A DNA stretch of 64,000 nucleotides from Reticulitermes speratus (Eukaryota; Arthropoda; Insecta; Blattodea; Rhinotermitidae): contig JAJKFL010000011.1 in NCBI GenBank assembly GCA_021186555.1, positions 3,354,501 through 3,418,500 of the forward strand. Reading direction: 5' to 3'. Shown piece after piece: positions 43,153 to 53,764 of this stretch; the first letter of the stretch is position 1; each line of letters starts with the position of its first letter. The notes under the pieces are model-generated. The model was given only the letters and a program-made list of their open reading frames with translations, was not told where the DNA came from and made no database searches. The position numbers were made by a program, and so were the translations under genes.

Positions 43153-43168
43153 GGGGGGGGGGGGGGAG
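43153..43168. repeat. Poly-G run
   Basis: About 16 Gs in a row after 'aaaggc'. Confidence 0.9.
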
Positions 43169-43448
43169 ACCAGTTGGGGAAAAAATAATTGAGGTTCGAA
43201 GGGTGTAACTCTTTTTATACTTACTATGGATAGGTTAAATAATTGTATATTAGAATTAGAAAGTAAAGCTCAAGACGAGACATGTGAACTGAAAAAGCCT
43301 GGATCCCTTAGAGATCTGTACTTGTAACGAAATTAGTAATATTTGGGTAGAAAATGTGTGATGAAAATTTTGCATTGTAAGGGGAATGTACTGCACAAAA
43401 CTGGGAGCTAGCAGGCACATGCCTGGAAATATGTATAGGTGAATCAGC

Positions 43449-43450
43449 AA

Positions 43451-43481
<31 letters not shown>

Positions 43482-43489
43482 TATTATAT
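43449..43489. repeat. (ATT)n microsatellite
   Basis: ATT repeats with one ACT interruption. Complementary in type to the AAT runs at 12603 and 48979. Confidence 0.95.
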
Positions 43490-44214
43490 TTTCGCCAAAT
43501 ATGTAACAATTCAAACGATATATTTCAAATTTAAGGACCTGACCTAGATTCTTCAAATGTAGAAAACTGCTTAAAATGTATGCTTGCTTTTAACAAAAGT
43601 TCCGTATTTTTTAAGTTGCATGAAAATGTGTCAAAGGATTTAGCAGAGATATTTGATACTTAAAATCCTTGACTGACTACATGCGCTGATCAATTCCAGC
43701 CCCATTCTCTGGTACAGTGGCTGTTCTTTCGTGTGCCAGTAGCACCAGCTTTAGAATATAAAACCAATGCTAAACATAGTCCCAAACTGCATATTCTTAA
43801 CAAATCTAAAACTACCTGAAACTGATCTGGATTTTAAAACTCTGCAAGTATTTTTAGTTTAAATAGTTAGGTTGTTAAGTGGAAAGGGCAAAAATTATAT
43901 CTAAGAAACACTTGAAATGATCAATGACATCCAAATCAGCAGTAAAATCTTATACAGCCATATCCAATCGATGACTGGGACAGTGCCAAATAATAATGTC
44001 TTGTCATTAAAATTTATCCAAGTAGTTTTCCAACACCAGAAGTTCTGCCCTCCAGGGGGCCAGCAACATAACATGCGAAGCAACTTTTTTGTTTATAAGA
44101 CATCTTTGTGATACAACATATGAATTAAGATAGTTCAAAGCTTCTGTTGTGTATATTCGACATTCTGAATTTTTAATGCATTTAAATCGGGAAATAAAAT
44201 TTAGTCTTTTCTTC

Positions 44215-44280
44215 TCCTTCTCCTCCTCCTCCTCCTCCTCCTCCTCCTCCTCCTCCTCCTCCCCGCTCCTCCTTCTTCTT
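44215..44280. repeat. (TCC)n microsatellite
   Basis: About 14 TCC units, then TTC units. They open a poly-serine frame that has no biological support. Confidence 0.95.
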
Positions 44281-44850
44281 CTTTTATCTAAGTTGTTTGA
44301 TCCATCTATTAATATAAAAATAAAATACGTTCATAATTTTGATATAAAATTCCTAATTCTGAAAAAATCTGCTTCATTATTTCTGTCCTAAATCTACTCC
44401 CGTCTTTTTACAACTGAATTAAAACTCTGTTGTCAGTTAAGTTTGGATTACTTTAACCAAACAATAAGCGGCCTTTTGCTGTAATGTTATATTCTCTAAT
44501 GGTACATTTTAAGCTTTGGATAAAATTAATCCGGCTATGACGCTTGATGTTTCGAAATTTTAGTTCGTAGGAACTTAAATTGCTTTTTATCTTCTGTGTC
44601 ATAAAAAAGTAACCGTGCAATGCATGTTTTCGGAACGTAACAATAATCATTTGGCTTTAAAGTGGTCCATTGTTGCACAGTCCTTACAGCCTATATGGAC
44701 TGTTCTTCGCTATTAGCAACTTAAAATGTCTCCTTGCGATCAGATCACATCGTTAGATAAGCTACATTTGTGTGAGTGTGTGTAACCACTTGCATGCTTC
44801 TATTCCTCTGAATTAAGAAGGAGAAATATGAAAAGCCAAGTGAACAGGGT

Positions 44851-45118
44851 ATAGCAGGGTTACATCCACAAAGTCCCCGTCATTTTGTACGACAATCTTA
44901 AGCGCGAGTCGCATACATTGCGGTCCTCCTCTTGCAGTCACGTGATAACAGCTATTACGTAAGTAGAGGAATACTGTCACGTCTACCACTCCAACTGCAG
45001 AGAAACGCCGATCTATGCGCACGCGACTTCGCGCATTCTTCCGACTTGTAACATCAGCCTAGACTCGCTAAAGTTACCTGCACCTGAAGCTGGAGACTTT
45101 GTGGAATTATTCCTGCTA
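44851..45118. repeat. Dispersed repeat G (copy 2 of 2)
   Basis: Same order of blocks as 5112-5342: 'ttacatccacaaagtccccg', 'gcggtcctcctcttgcag', 'tactgtcac', 'gaagctggagactttg'. The minus frame 44813-45022 is open and includes ARGGPQCMRLALKIVVQNDG. I do not recognise the family. Confidence 0.7.
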
Positions 45119-45247
45119 TTAAGACCAATTACACAGCCATTTTATGACGAATATTTTTGTCATCTCTACTGTCGAAATCTGGTGTTTCTTTTTTTTTAAT
45201 TTTATGGAAGTGATTAGTAAATTTGCTTACATTATTTCTCTTCTGAA

Positions 45248-45514
45248 GCCGATCCCAGTGGCCGTGCGGTCTAAGGCGTGTGTCTTCGGCCGCTCTCTTA
45301 CTAGGATCGTGGGTTCGAATCCCACCGGGGGCATGGATGTTTGTCTCTTGTGAGTGTTGTGTGTTGTCAGGTAGAGGTCTCTGCGACGGGCTGATCCCTC
45401 GTCCAGAGGAGTCCTACCGACTGTGGTGTGTCTCAAATGTGTGTGACCATGAAACCTCGATGAAACGAGGAGGCCCAGGCCCATATAGAGCTGTCGAGCC
45501 ATAGAACAAAAAAA
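45248..45514 (+). mobile_element. SINE-2, full-length copy
   Basis: Head GCCGATCCCAGTGGCCGTGC, box B GTGGGTTCGAATCCCACCGG, body complete, end 'gctgtcgagccatagaac' with a short A-run. No clear TSD was located by eye. Confidence 0.9.
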
Positions 45515-45539
45515 GTTATCTTATGATACACCAGGTACT

Positions 45540-45722
45540 TACACTAGTCATATACACCGCGGAAACCGAGTTCAATCCTAGATCACTGCATGTCAGATTT
45601 GTGATCAAAGAAGTGTCACTGGGACAGGTTTATCTCTGGTTACCTCAGTTTTCTGCTGCCAGTACGTTTCTACGAATGTTCCACATACATTTGTCTACCA
45701 TCGACGCTATGTAAAACTGACC
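45540..45722 (+). mobile_element. SINE-4-like fragment
   Basis: A box-B-like GAGTTCAATCCTAGATC is followed by 'gtcagatttgtgatcaaaga' and 'gtgtcactgggacaggttta', matching the SINE-4 body order. The end 'accatcgacgctatgtaaaa' resembles the old copy at 5418. The head is degraded. Confidence 0.6.
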
Positions 45723-46084
45723 ACTTAACAATCCGTATTTTGTAAACAGTAAACGATCTGTTTTTAATTGCAAGCGATACAATTCACAGAACACATTACT
45801 GAGCTTACAAAAGGCAAACTGAGCCTCGGCCCCTGCAAAAGCAAGATGTCGGATATTTTTTTTTCTTGTGGGGGGGAGCATATAAACGTCTAGAATACTG
45901 AAAGAGTGGATGTAACAACAATGAATATTACTGTTCTGAAAGCAACTGTGTAAGCCACCTTGGTAAGTGTTAATCGCGCGAAGGATCCTAGAATGTTACG
46001 TAAGAAAATTAAATTTAATATCTTATCACTATTTAAAAACACCAACTGGATGCACTTTTTATTTTAAGAAACTGTATAGTTCTT
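45723..46084. other. Unassigned stretch
   Basis: No element recognised. A short minus frame (45645-45881) lacks motifs. Confidence 0.35.
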
Positions 46085-46098
46085 TAAAACATTTTAAT

Positions 46099-46148
46099 AA
46101 AACCCGACATATGTTTCGGCTCTTCACTGAACCATCCTCAGGGGTTTT
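46099..46148 (-). ncRNA. Hammerhead ribozyme-like motif (best preserved)
   Basis: Minus strand: AAAACCC, CTGAGGA, T, GGTTC, loop AGTGAA trimmed, GAGCC, GAAAC, ATATGT, C, GGGTTTT. Stem I has seven perfect pairs. The core CTGANGA and GAAA are exact. Stem II has five pairs (one G.U). Helix III is the eight-base palindrome ACATATGT, and the predicted cleavage site is after GUC. One unpaired U follows CTGAGGA. No inverted partner arm was found nearby. Confidence 0.72.
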
Positions 46149-46364
46149 TTGTCACTAAAACTGCATATATTTAAAAACGTCCATTTATTGGTCCACTTTT
46201 AAGCACAGTTTTTACCACCTTCGCTGTTATTGATGTGCACAGTCACCTTGTATCTTGTGTTAAACTGATAAACTGGTATTTGTAGGTGTTATTGTACGGA
46301 TGCATGGTACTGTATCATCTGTAAATAATTGCGGATATTAGAATATAATATGATATATATATAA
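46149..46364. other. AT-rich stretch
   Basis: Between the hammerhead-like motif and the SINE-3 copy. Nothing recognised. Confidence 0.35.
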
Positions 46365-46733
46365 CCATGGCTCAACAGCCTTATATGGGCTCAGGCCTCC
46401 TCTTGCCTCCTCTTTTCGAGGTTACTAAGTCGTGCGCATTCGTGGCAGTTGGTGACTGGTCAACTGGCCGCGCTACTGTTTCTATCGATCCTGATGTGCC
46501 CGCCAGAGCCATCTGGCAGGCAGTTAGGAGACTTGGGTGAGAAATGGAGGCAATTTAGCTTACGTAACATTTCTATTCATGCCCGTAAGGTTCTTTTACA
46601 TGCCGTAAATCTACGACATGGGACCGACGGCTTTACTTCCCCTCCGAAGGAAGTGGTGCTCCGGAATTTTATCACCCTTAAAAATCCATCGACCTCGGTC
46701 GGGATCGAACCCGCGAACCTTGGGTCCAGTGGA
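46365..46733 (-). mobile_element. SINE-3 copy, head truncated
   Basis: The minus-strand body is complete, and box B (GCGGGTTCGATCCCGACCGA) is present. The box A end is lost at 46733, where AT-rich sequence resumes. The first half duplicates 'ggcctcctctt', as does the copy at 38281. The flanks are (TA)-rich, so a TSD cannot be fixed. Confidence 0.87.
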
Positions 46734-47500
46734 TATTATAATATATATAGGCATTAATTATGTATATGTATGATATTAGTTGATATTATATTTTATTATG
46801 GATGACATAATTTTTCCGGGTTTTGTGTTCTTATGGTGTGTGCTGTACCTTATCTTATATTATATATCTTATATTACCCAGAAAAATACAATAAGCAAAA
46901 AATTCCAAAGAAAGAGATCCTGCACACTAAGGTAGGTCCCGGCACTATTACACAGATATTATGCCATCTTATAATTTCGCCTTGGAATTGTTTCTCGTAT
47001 AGTTTCTGTCTTCTTTCTTAATGTGTTTGACCTTGTTTGTCGTTTTCTTCTTTTTAAATTCTGTATAGGTTAATCTGCTCTTTCACCACATTTTATCGCG
47101 TTTCCTCTTTCATTTTTGAGTCCTTTTCCAAATTCTTTAATTCTCGCCTTCAATATCCTCTTCCCCTAATACCTAATGGGTTACTGCAGTGATGATGCTG
47201 AAGGTCTCTATTCTTTACCTCAAATATCGCATTTTTGTGGAGTATCCTGATATTTCAACTATTATTCTAAGTCTCGCCAATATGAGGCAGAAATACTGAC
47301 TTCAATTCCACTCCTATCAGATTCAAATTTCCTGTTTGCTCAAAATTTGCCCCCCCCCCCCCCCCCCCCCCGCCCCAGTCACATAAGTCAGTACTCCCTT
47401 ACTCCTCATAACTATGCTTCCCCCTCGACACTTGCTATCTTTGCAGTTGCAATAGTACATTTAAATAGTCTATTAATTGGAACGTGTCTTCTTCCTCCTT
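46734..47500. other. AT-rich stretch with poly-C
   Basis: Contains TA-rich sequence and a run of about 22 Cs plus more at 47351-47383. No coding frame is recognised. Confidence 0.45.
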
Positions 47501-47504
47501 TTAC

Positions 47505-47668
47505 TTTTGGTGCCTTCGAAAAGTAGCTAAAAGCTACTATTAGTTTCATGTCTGTCCGTCCAGACCTCTGTCTGCCCGTCTGGCCATCCTTCTGCAGGGA
47601 ACAAATCGACTTCTGCAGGCCGGATTTTAACGAAATTTTGTATTGGGACATTTATTAAGATTTGACTG
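47505..47668 (-). repeat. Dispersed repeat H, 3' fragment
   Basis: Only the terminal third is present: 'ttttggtgccttcgaaaag', 'tgtctgtccgtccagacct' and 'ggattttaacgaaattttg'. It corresponds to the right ends of the H copies at 49420 and 59365. Confidence 0.65.
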
Positions 47669-47900
47669 AGAAAATACAAGTTTGGTTAAAATCTGACAAA
47701 AATGACACATACGTTACATACGGACCAAACGATATTAAGACTACGTTGGTTGCTAATTACTGTGGTTGTCGTCCGTGGTAATCGATATCAATAGATCATA
47801 ATCCATAATAATCTGCCTTATTTCTTCATGTGATTTTATAATGCATAATTAAGGAATATAAGTACGGGTAATTACAATATTCAATATTTTTTTATTATGT
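47669..47900. other. AT-rich stretch
   Basis: No feature recognised before the SINE-2 insertion. Confidence 0.35.
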
Positions 47901-47913
47901 ATAGAAATATGAC

Positions 47914-48172
47914 GCCGATCCCAGTGGCCTTGCGGTCTAATGCGTGGGTCTGCGGCCGCTCGCTTACTGGGATTGAGGGTTCGAATCCCACCGGGGGAAT
48001 GGATGTCTGTTGTGAGTGTTGTGTGTTGTCAGGTAGAGGTCTCTGCGACGAGCTGATCCCTCGTCCAGAGGAGTCCTACCGAGTGTGGTGTGTCTAAAGT
48101 GTGTGATCGTGAAGCCTCGAAAAATGAGGCGGTCTTGGCCCCCAAGGGGCTGTCAAGCCATTGGGGGAAAAA
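47914..48172 (+). mobile_element. SINE-2, full-length with 13-bp TSD
   Basis: Complete head and body. ATAGAAATATGAC at 47901-47913 is repeated with one change at 48173-48185. Box A carries a G-to-T change (GGCCTTGCGG), and the body ends 'gctgtcaagccattggg'. Confidence 0.92.
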
Positions 48173-48302
48173 ATAGAAACATGACATTTTTTATGTAGAG
48201 TATGAATATTTGTAAAATGATGGTACGAAATATTATGCTTAAGTCAGCAGTTAAAAACGTTTCTAAGGCTTCTAGATTTGAGGTTATGTATGACTGATTT
48301 AT

Positions 48303-48540
48303 TTTTTCCAATGGCGCAACAGCCCCTAGTGGGCCAGGGCCTCCTCATTATCGAGGCTTCACGATCATACTCAGACACAACACACTCGATAGGACTCCTC
48401 TGGACGAGTGATCAGTCCGACGCAGAAACCTCTACCTGACAAAACACAACACTCACAACAGACATACATCCATTCCCCCGGCGGGATTCGAACCCACAAT
48501 CACAAGAAACAAACAGCCACAGACCCACACCTTAGGCATG
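48303..48540 (-). mobile_element. SINE-2 copy
   Basis: The minus strand gives box B GTGGGTTCGAATCCCGCCGG, the shared body and the 'gggctgttgcgccattgg' end. Box A near 48530 is shortened ('tgcctaaggtgtgggtctgt'). It lies 130 bp from an opposite-strand SINE-2, so the pair could form a hairpin in a read-through transcript. Confidence 0.87.
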
Positions 48541-48630
48541 TATGACCGATATAAGTAACAAAATCCACCTTGAGATATAAGTAATAAGTTCAGAACATAA
48601 ATGTAATAACAGCCCCTAATAATAATAATG

Positions 48631-48975
48631 TCGCCCTCGGTGGACTAGTGGTTAGCGTGCTCGCCACTGGACCCAAGGTTCGCGGGTTCGATCCCGACCG
48701 AGGTCGATGGATTTTTAAGGGTGATAAAAATCCGTAGCACCACTTCCTTCGGAGGGGAAGTAAAGCCGTCGGTCCCATGTCATAGATTTACGGGCATGAA
48801 TAGAAATGTTTCGTAAGCAAAATTCAAAGCCTCCATTTCTCACCCAAGTCTCCTGACTGCCTGCCAGATGGCTCTGGCGGTCACATCAGGATCGATAGAA
48901 TAGTAGCGCGGCCAGTTTTCCAGTCACCAACTGCCACGAATGCGCACGACTTAGCCCATATATGGCTGTTGAGCC
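48631..48975 (+). mobile_element. SINE-3, full-length copy
   Basis: It has the best head of the family: GCCCTCGGTGGACTAGTGGT, TAGCGTGCTCG, and GCGGGTTCGATCCCGACCGA. The body ends 'ggctgttgagccatggttat', then an (AAT)n tail at 48976-49011. It appears to sit within or beside an AAT microsatellite on both sides, so the TSD is masked. Confidence 0.92.
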
Positions 48976-49011
48976 ATGGTTATAATAATAATAATAATAA
49001 TAATAATAACA

Positions 49012-49419
49012 TTCCTTAATGTGTATAAAATTGTAAATATTAACAAAAGCGTATCAACAGTCGATTCAATTTTATGATCGTCTGAGAACTGTCCAGGGAC
49101 CATAGATCCAAAGGTTATACTTACATTTCATACTTTGAATTTATGCTCCTCTCGCATTGACATCCGTAACAGTAACAAAACAGACGGCAATAAAATGTTT
49201 TGATAATAAGACTGCAAGTCGTGTACTGCATGACGTGGAACGTAGCTTTAACTGAGACTTGCTTTACGTGCAGAACGTAATGTGGTTACGTGGTGCACGT
49301 GTGCTTGTGATTGCATTTGGGATCGTAAGGAAAGTAATGTCTTCTCTGAGCATGTTTTAACGAAACTCACGATTGCTCAGCCGTGTTATATGAAGATATA
49401 TTACACCAAAATTAACCTA
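49012..49419. other. Unassigned stretch
   Basis: No recognisable element. A short plus frame (49282-49503) runs into repeat H. Confidence 0.35.
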
Positions 49420-49957
49420 ACACGAAACAAGACAGACAATGTACGTATAAACTTAACAATGCCGCTCGTTCACATAACCATTGTTGCCGTGGAAAAGCAA
49501 TAAGTATTACATATTGTGAGTGTGTGTCTGTAGCCTTAGTTAACCAGCATGCAGTGCGCATGCGTCGTATTATATTGTCATCTGTGGCCTGTCTGGCTCT
49601 AACATACCTTTCCAAATTATCTCATAAACGGCACGATTTTAGGAAGAAAAGTTACTGGACATGAAATACGTGTTTTAACTTTCTCTACAATTATTTCCGA
49701 AATATTTATAAGTCTAAGAAAAATTGAGCAAGAAGTTATCAAATATTTGTATACGTTCTCATAAAAAAGAACCCGTTATTCTTCTCAGATTTTAATTAAA
49801 CTTTAATTTTCTAAACAGATTTTCGAAAAATAATCAGATATTAAATTTAATGAAAATCCATCCAGTGAGAGCCAAGTTGTTCCATGCGGACGGACGGACG
49901 GACAAGGAACAGCTAATAGTCGCTTTTTACTGTTTTGCGAAAGCGCCTAAAAAGGAA
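49420..49957 (+). repeat. Dispersed repeat H, copy 3
   Basis: Begins 'acgaaacaagacagacaatg', passes 'accattgttgccgtggaaaa' and 'catgcggacggacggacgga', and ends 'tttgcgaaagcgcctaaaaa'. The minus strand carries an open frame (49412-49615) with NIIRRMRTACWLTKATDTHS. The same text, with substitutions, is antisense to the copy at 59365. The frame is kept in two copies, so the repeat may contain part of an old coding sequence. Confidence 0.85.
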
Positions 49958-51004
49958 TGTGGATAATATCATTAGGCATTTATATAAGCCCTTGAATAAA
50001 GTACAACAGGTAATTAGCCAATTTTCACGAAAATCAAGTTCGTATGGCCAATTTTATATAAAAAAAATTCTATGACGTACTTCTTGGAAATCGACATAGC
50101 GTATTGTAGCCGATATTATGGCACGGACGGACAGATGGCCAGCGTGCTATCCGCATAAAGCTTTCTATTGTACTTCGTTCTTCGTGCTAAGACCAAAGCC
50201 CGTGACGCGAGAGTATAGCTAGAGAAATATTTTTATTCCGTAATGCTTTTAGTTTTCATATTTGTCCTTTATTTTTGCTGACGATAAAAGATTTTCTGTG
50301 AAAAACATTAGGTATCAGTGTCACGCCTGTTCCCTCTTTTCCTTTGTCAAAATAAATATATTTTCAGACGCCATGTAGTCTGTACACACGTACATGTTTC
50401 CTCCGCTTCATTTTTTGAAATATGTAACCGGTATTCACTCAATTTTGAATGAACACTTTGCCGTTACATTTTTACACAACACTGTATTTTACATTTCCGA
50501 TAATAAATAACATGGCTGAAGCGCGAAATTTTATGGCGCGAACAACAATGTGAGCCTTAATTCTTATTGTTAAAATAATGTACTTTAAACGGTCTTAAAA
50601 TTATTTAACTTCCACTAAAATAGTATTTTTACTAAATGTATTCTAAAGACACAGTTTCAGTGCAAATATTTTCTTTAGCTTTCGCTCTGATAATAACAAC
50701 TAATCACTGAGAGGCGGGAATGCTATATATGTGAAATTTACTGTGCAGATTGACCATAAAAACGAACATAACTCATGTGTCAACAATTATAAACCTGTCT
50801 ATTATGAGAATCCTTGAATTTTTATCCGACAAACTGGCTGTATAATACAGCATCTTTATTCAAGAAAGAAGTTGGCCTTAAAAATAAATCAATACGTATT
50901 GTATATATGACTGGAATCTACCCAATCATGAAATATACTTTAATAGTCTCCTTCTGAAGGCTTTATTGACAATAGATCATCCCGTAACTTTATTTTATAC
51001 AACC
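49958..51004. other. Unassigned stretch
   Basis: AT-rich. A 'cacggacggacagatggcc' segment near 50127 recalls the end of repeat H without the rest. Nothing else recognised. Confidence 0.35.
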
Positions 51005-51012
51005 CTCATTAT
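51005..51012. repeat. 8-bp TSD of hAT-like element (left)
   Basis: CTCATTAT is repeated exactly at 51461-51468. Confidence 0.85.
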
Positions 51013-51460
51013 TAGGCTGACCATAATTCCTTGAGACAAAAACGGGACTGCGGTGGGATGTTCATAAAGAGTACGACATTTAAAAAATGTATTATTACAT
51101 AAAAATATTGAATTTAGCAATAATTTTTCACAGAACCGCGCAAGTGTTGCCAACACGTATTTTTTTTATTTTCTCTAAATAATTCATTGACTTTAAAGTT
51201 ACACTGTTTATTCAATTGGCAATTGTCGAACTCGATCAACGCGCCTCTACTGACGGTTACACGAATGACTGGTAACTACAATAGCAGCCATTGATGCAAA
51301 CTTGATTATAAGTTATGATTGACCAATATTTAAGCATATTTTAAAGTTTTTGTAAAAAAACGGGACAAAAGTGGCATTTTTACTAAAAAGACGAGACGGC
51401 CGGGACATAGCAAAAAAAAACGGTACTGTCCCGTTCAAAACGGGACGTATGGTCAGTCTA
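51013..51460. mobile_element. hAT-like MITE, 448 bp, perfect 8-bp TSD
   Basis: The left end TAGGCTGACCATAATTCC and the inverted right end TAGACTGACCATACGTCC share a 13-bp terminal repeat with one mismatch. Both are followed inward by 'aaacgggac' blocks. An 8-bp duplication (CTCATTAT) is the hAT signature. The interior is AT-rich and non-coding, so mobility would depend on a transposase elsewhere. Confidence 0.85.
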
Positions 51461-51468
51461 CTCATTAT

Positions 51469-51997
51469 TTCCCTCACTCTCTAACACAACAATAAACACT
51501 TGGCACTGTTGTTTGTTTCCGTGGTACATTGTTATTTAACTAGAGATGTAACAATCAACGACATGAAATCTGCGCTTTTCTGGGATACAAAAAATCAGTC
51601 AGATGTTAAAAATGAAGTCGTAATAAAATGTTGCAAAAATTGACAACACCGCCATGTCTTCTTATTATGGGAGTGATGGAGAAACGTGGCCTGTAACAGC
51701 GACATGTATTTAGAGACTGAACTCGGTTAACAAATATGTTTACATTGCCTGAACAGAAGATGTGTAAATCCCAAGCATGTCAAGCCACGCCCTGTGACGT
51801 ATTTACACAGTGATCACAAATAGAACGTCATTCTTTGTCTCAATCATGTCACTGTGTGATTCTCCACTGATAGTACTGTTTTTAGACGCCATACAGAGAA
51901 GCTGCGTCACTGTCACGTGCAAATTTTTATTCGTCTAAGTATCTAGAAGTTCACACGTAACAGAATGTAATTACTAGACACTATATAGGATCAGTTT
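51469..51997. other. Unassigned stretch
   Basis: No recognised element or frame. Less AT-rich than its neighbours in places (51700-51900). Confidence 0.35.
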
Positions 51998-52408
51998 GCC
52001 GATCCCAGTGGCCGTGCGGTCTAAGGCGTGGGTCTTCGGCCGCTCGCTTACTGGGATCGTGGGTTCGAATCCCACCGGGGACATGGATGTTTATGTTGTG
52101 TTTGTTGTAAGGACGGTAGCATGGAACGTAAAGTGACATGAAGGACGGAAGGATTTAAACAGTACAAAAATGGATCAAAGGGGAAAACACCCCGGGCAGG
52201 CAAAAAAAAAAAATTCCACCGGGGGCATGGATGTCTGTCTGTTGTGAGTGTTGTGTGTTGTCAGGTAGAGGTCTCTGCGACGGGCTGATCACTCGTCCAG
52301 AGGAGTCCTACCGAGTGTGTTGTGTCTATCAGTGTGATCGTGAACCGTCGTAAAATGAGGCGGCCTAGGCCCCCTAAGGGCTGTCGAGCCATTGGAAAAA
52401 AAACATTG
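51998..52408 (+). mobile_element. SINE-2 copy split by a 123-bp poly(A)-ended insert
   Basis: Head and box B are intact up to 'ccaccggggacatggatgt' (ending 52090). A 123-bp stranger follows, ending in a run of 12 As (52202-52213). Then 'ttccaccgggggcatggatg' restarts the SINE body, which continues to 52408. The ~20-bp repeat at the junction looks like a target-site duplication with a few differences. Confidence 0.85.
52091..52213 (+). mobile_element. Short retroposed insert with poly(A)
   Basis: The sequence from 'ttatgttgtgtttgttgtaa' to 'aacaccccgggcaggc' and A12 has no homologue in this window. A 3' poly(A) run plus the junction repeat suggest reverse transcription of a small RNA or mRNA 3' fragment. 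Alternatively, two SINE copies recombined. Confidence 0.5.
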
Positions 52409-52627
52409 AATTTCGCTTTAACAGTAATTATAATCGAAAAAAGTCGTCTTGTCCCTAATTAAGCATAACAAGACGAAGATGAATGGGCACGTAGGAATAT
52501 AGCTCCATATATTCTTAGCCTCACACTTAGTTTAATAATTCGCTTCGAACTTAGACCGCTCAACTGCCGGGGAGAGAGCCCCAGAAACATTGTTGGGACT
52601 TACAACCGGTGTGGAGGCTTTTGAGAT

Positions 52628-53240
52628 CTTAACAAGACAGGCAATTTACGTACAAGATAAAATTGAGGCGCTTTCGTGTAACCATTGTTGTCGTGGAAAA
52701 GGATTACATATTGTGAGTGTGTGTCTGCAGCCTTAGTTATCCAGCATGCAAAGGGCATGCGCTGTATTATATTGTCACCTGTGGCTTGTCTGTATGTATC
52801 ATATTTTTCAACGTTATCTCATAAAAGTCATGATTTTCGGAAAAGCTTTATTGAATATAAAATTTGTTTTGATTTTCTCTACAACTTTCGTCTGAAACAT
52901 TTCTTATTATAAGAATGATTCAGCGAGATATTATCATAAATGTACGTAAGTCTTCATGTAAAGTACCGTTATTGTTGCCAGATTTTAATGAAACTTGAAT
53001 TTTCACTACAAACAGTCACCAACATTTGTTGGTGACTGTTTGTAGTTTAAAAATGCACGGTGAATTAAGACTAAAGTTTTGAATTTTCACGACAAATTTT
53101 CGATAAATCTTCAAATATCAAACTTCACGAAAATCCGTCTAGTGGGAGCCGAGTTATTGCATGCGGATAGAGAAATAGAGAGGCGGACGGACAGACATGA
53201 CGAACCTAATTTTGCGAACCCGTCTAAATACTTCCTGTCC
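52628..53240 (+). repeat. Dispersed repeat H, copy 4, interrupted
   Basis: Same order as copy 3: 'aacaagacaggcaatttacg', 'accattgttgtcgtggaaaa', 'gacggacagacatgacgaac'. A 72-bp fold-back fragment sits at 53007-53078 between 12-bp duplications. The right end is diverged ('gcgaacccgtctaaatactt'). Confidence 0.82.
53007..53078. mobile_element. 72-bp fold-back insertion with 12-bp TSD
   Basis: A near-perfect palindrome (arms ACAAACAGTCACCAACA and its inverse) is followed by AAAAATGCACGGTG and the terminus AAAGTT. TTGAATTTTCAC flanks both sides (52995-53006 and 53079-53090). The terminus matches the elements ending at 31496 and 32817, so this is a very short member of the same group, without a hammerhead core. 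Confidence 0.85.
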
Positions 53241-53764
53241 CTGCTGGGCATCGAAACTCAAGTTCCTGGCCATTCATCCCCTAGCGTAATCACTATACTG
53301 ACTGAGCTGCATCAGGTTCAGCCAGTCATTAATGAAGATTTGACTAACCCGTTGTGACCGACAGAGCATACAGATAATTCCCGAGTGTCACAAGCGTCCA
53401 GGGTAAAGCCGAACTGAATGAACTCCACGACGTACAAAGCTGACTGGCAAACAGAATTCCTCAAATTCTTATAAATTTCCTCATCTTTTTTTTTCAAACA
53501 AACGTGCATTTCCTTATTGACATAAATCTCACCATTGGCCCATACGTGTGCCAGCTTAATTCACTTACTAGCTTCCTGTATTCTGTCTTTAAGGTATGTT
53601 TATTATCGCCCTTGAGATGACCCCTACGTCTTTCAAGACATCTATTTAGATTTTCAGACCAAAATTATGTAGGTATTTCTTATGTCTCCCACGCGCTCTA
53701 CGGGACCTGCATGTGTCACCATGTATTTTAACGTTTTTCTGTAATAAACGATGAATTTTATATC
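53241..53764. other. Unassigned stretch
   Basis: Short frames on both strands without motifs. No family match. Confidence 0.35.

Larger units (their letters stand above)
42855..44850. other. Unassigned stretch with microsatellites
   Basis: Holds a G-run (43153-43168), an (ATT)n run (43449-43489) and a (TCC)n run (44215-44262). These account for the serine- or isoleucine-rich frames here. No family match otherwise. Confidence 0.45.

Noticed and set aside
44149..44391. Serine-rich protein
   Set aside because: The serine run is a (TCC)n microsatellite.
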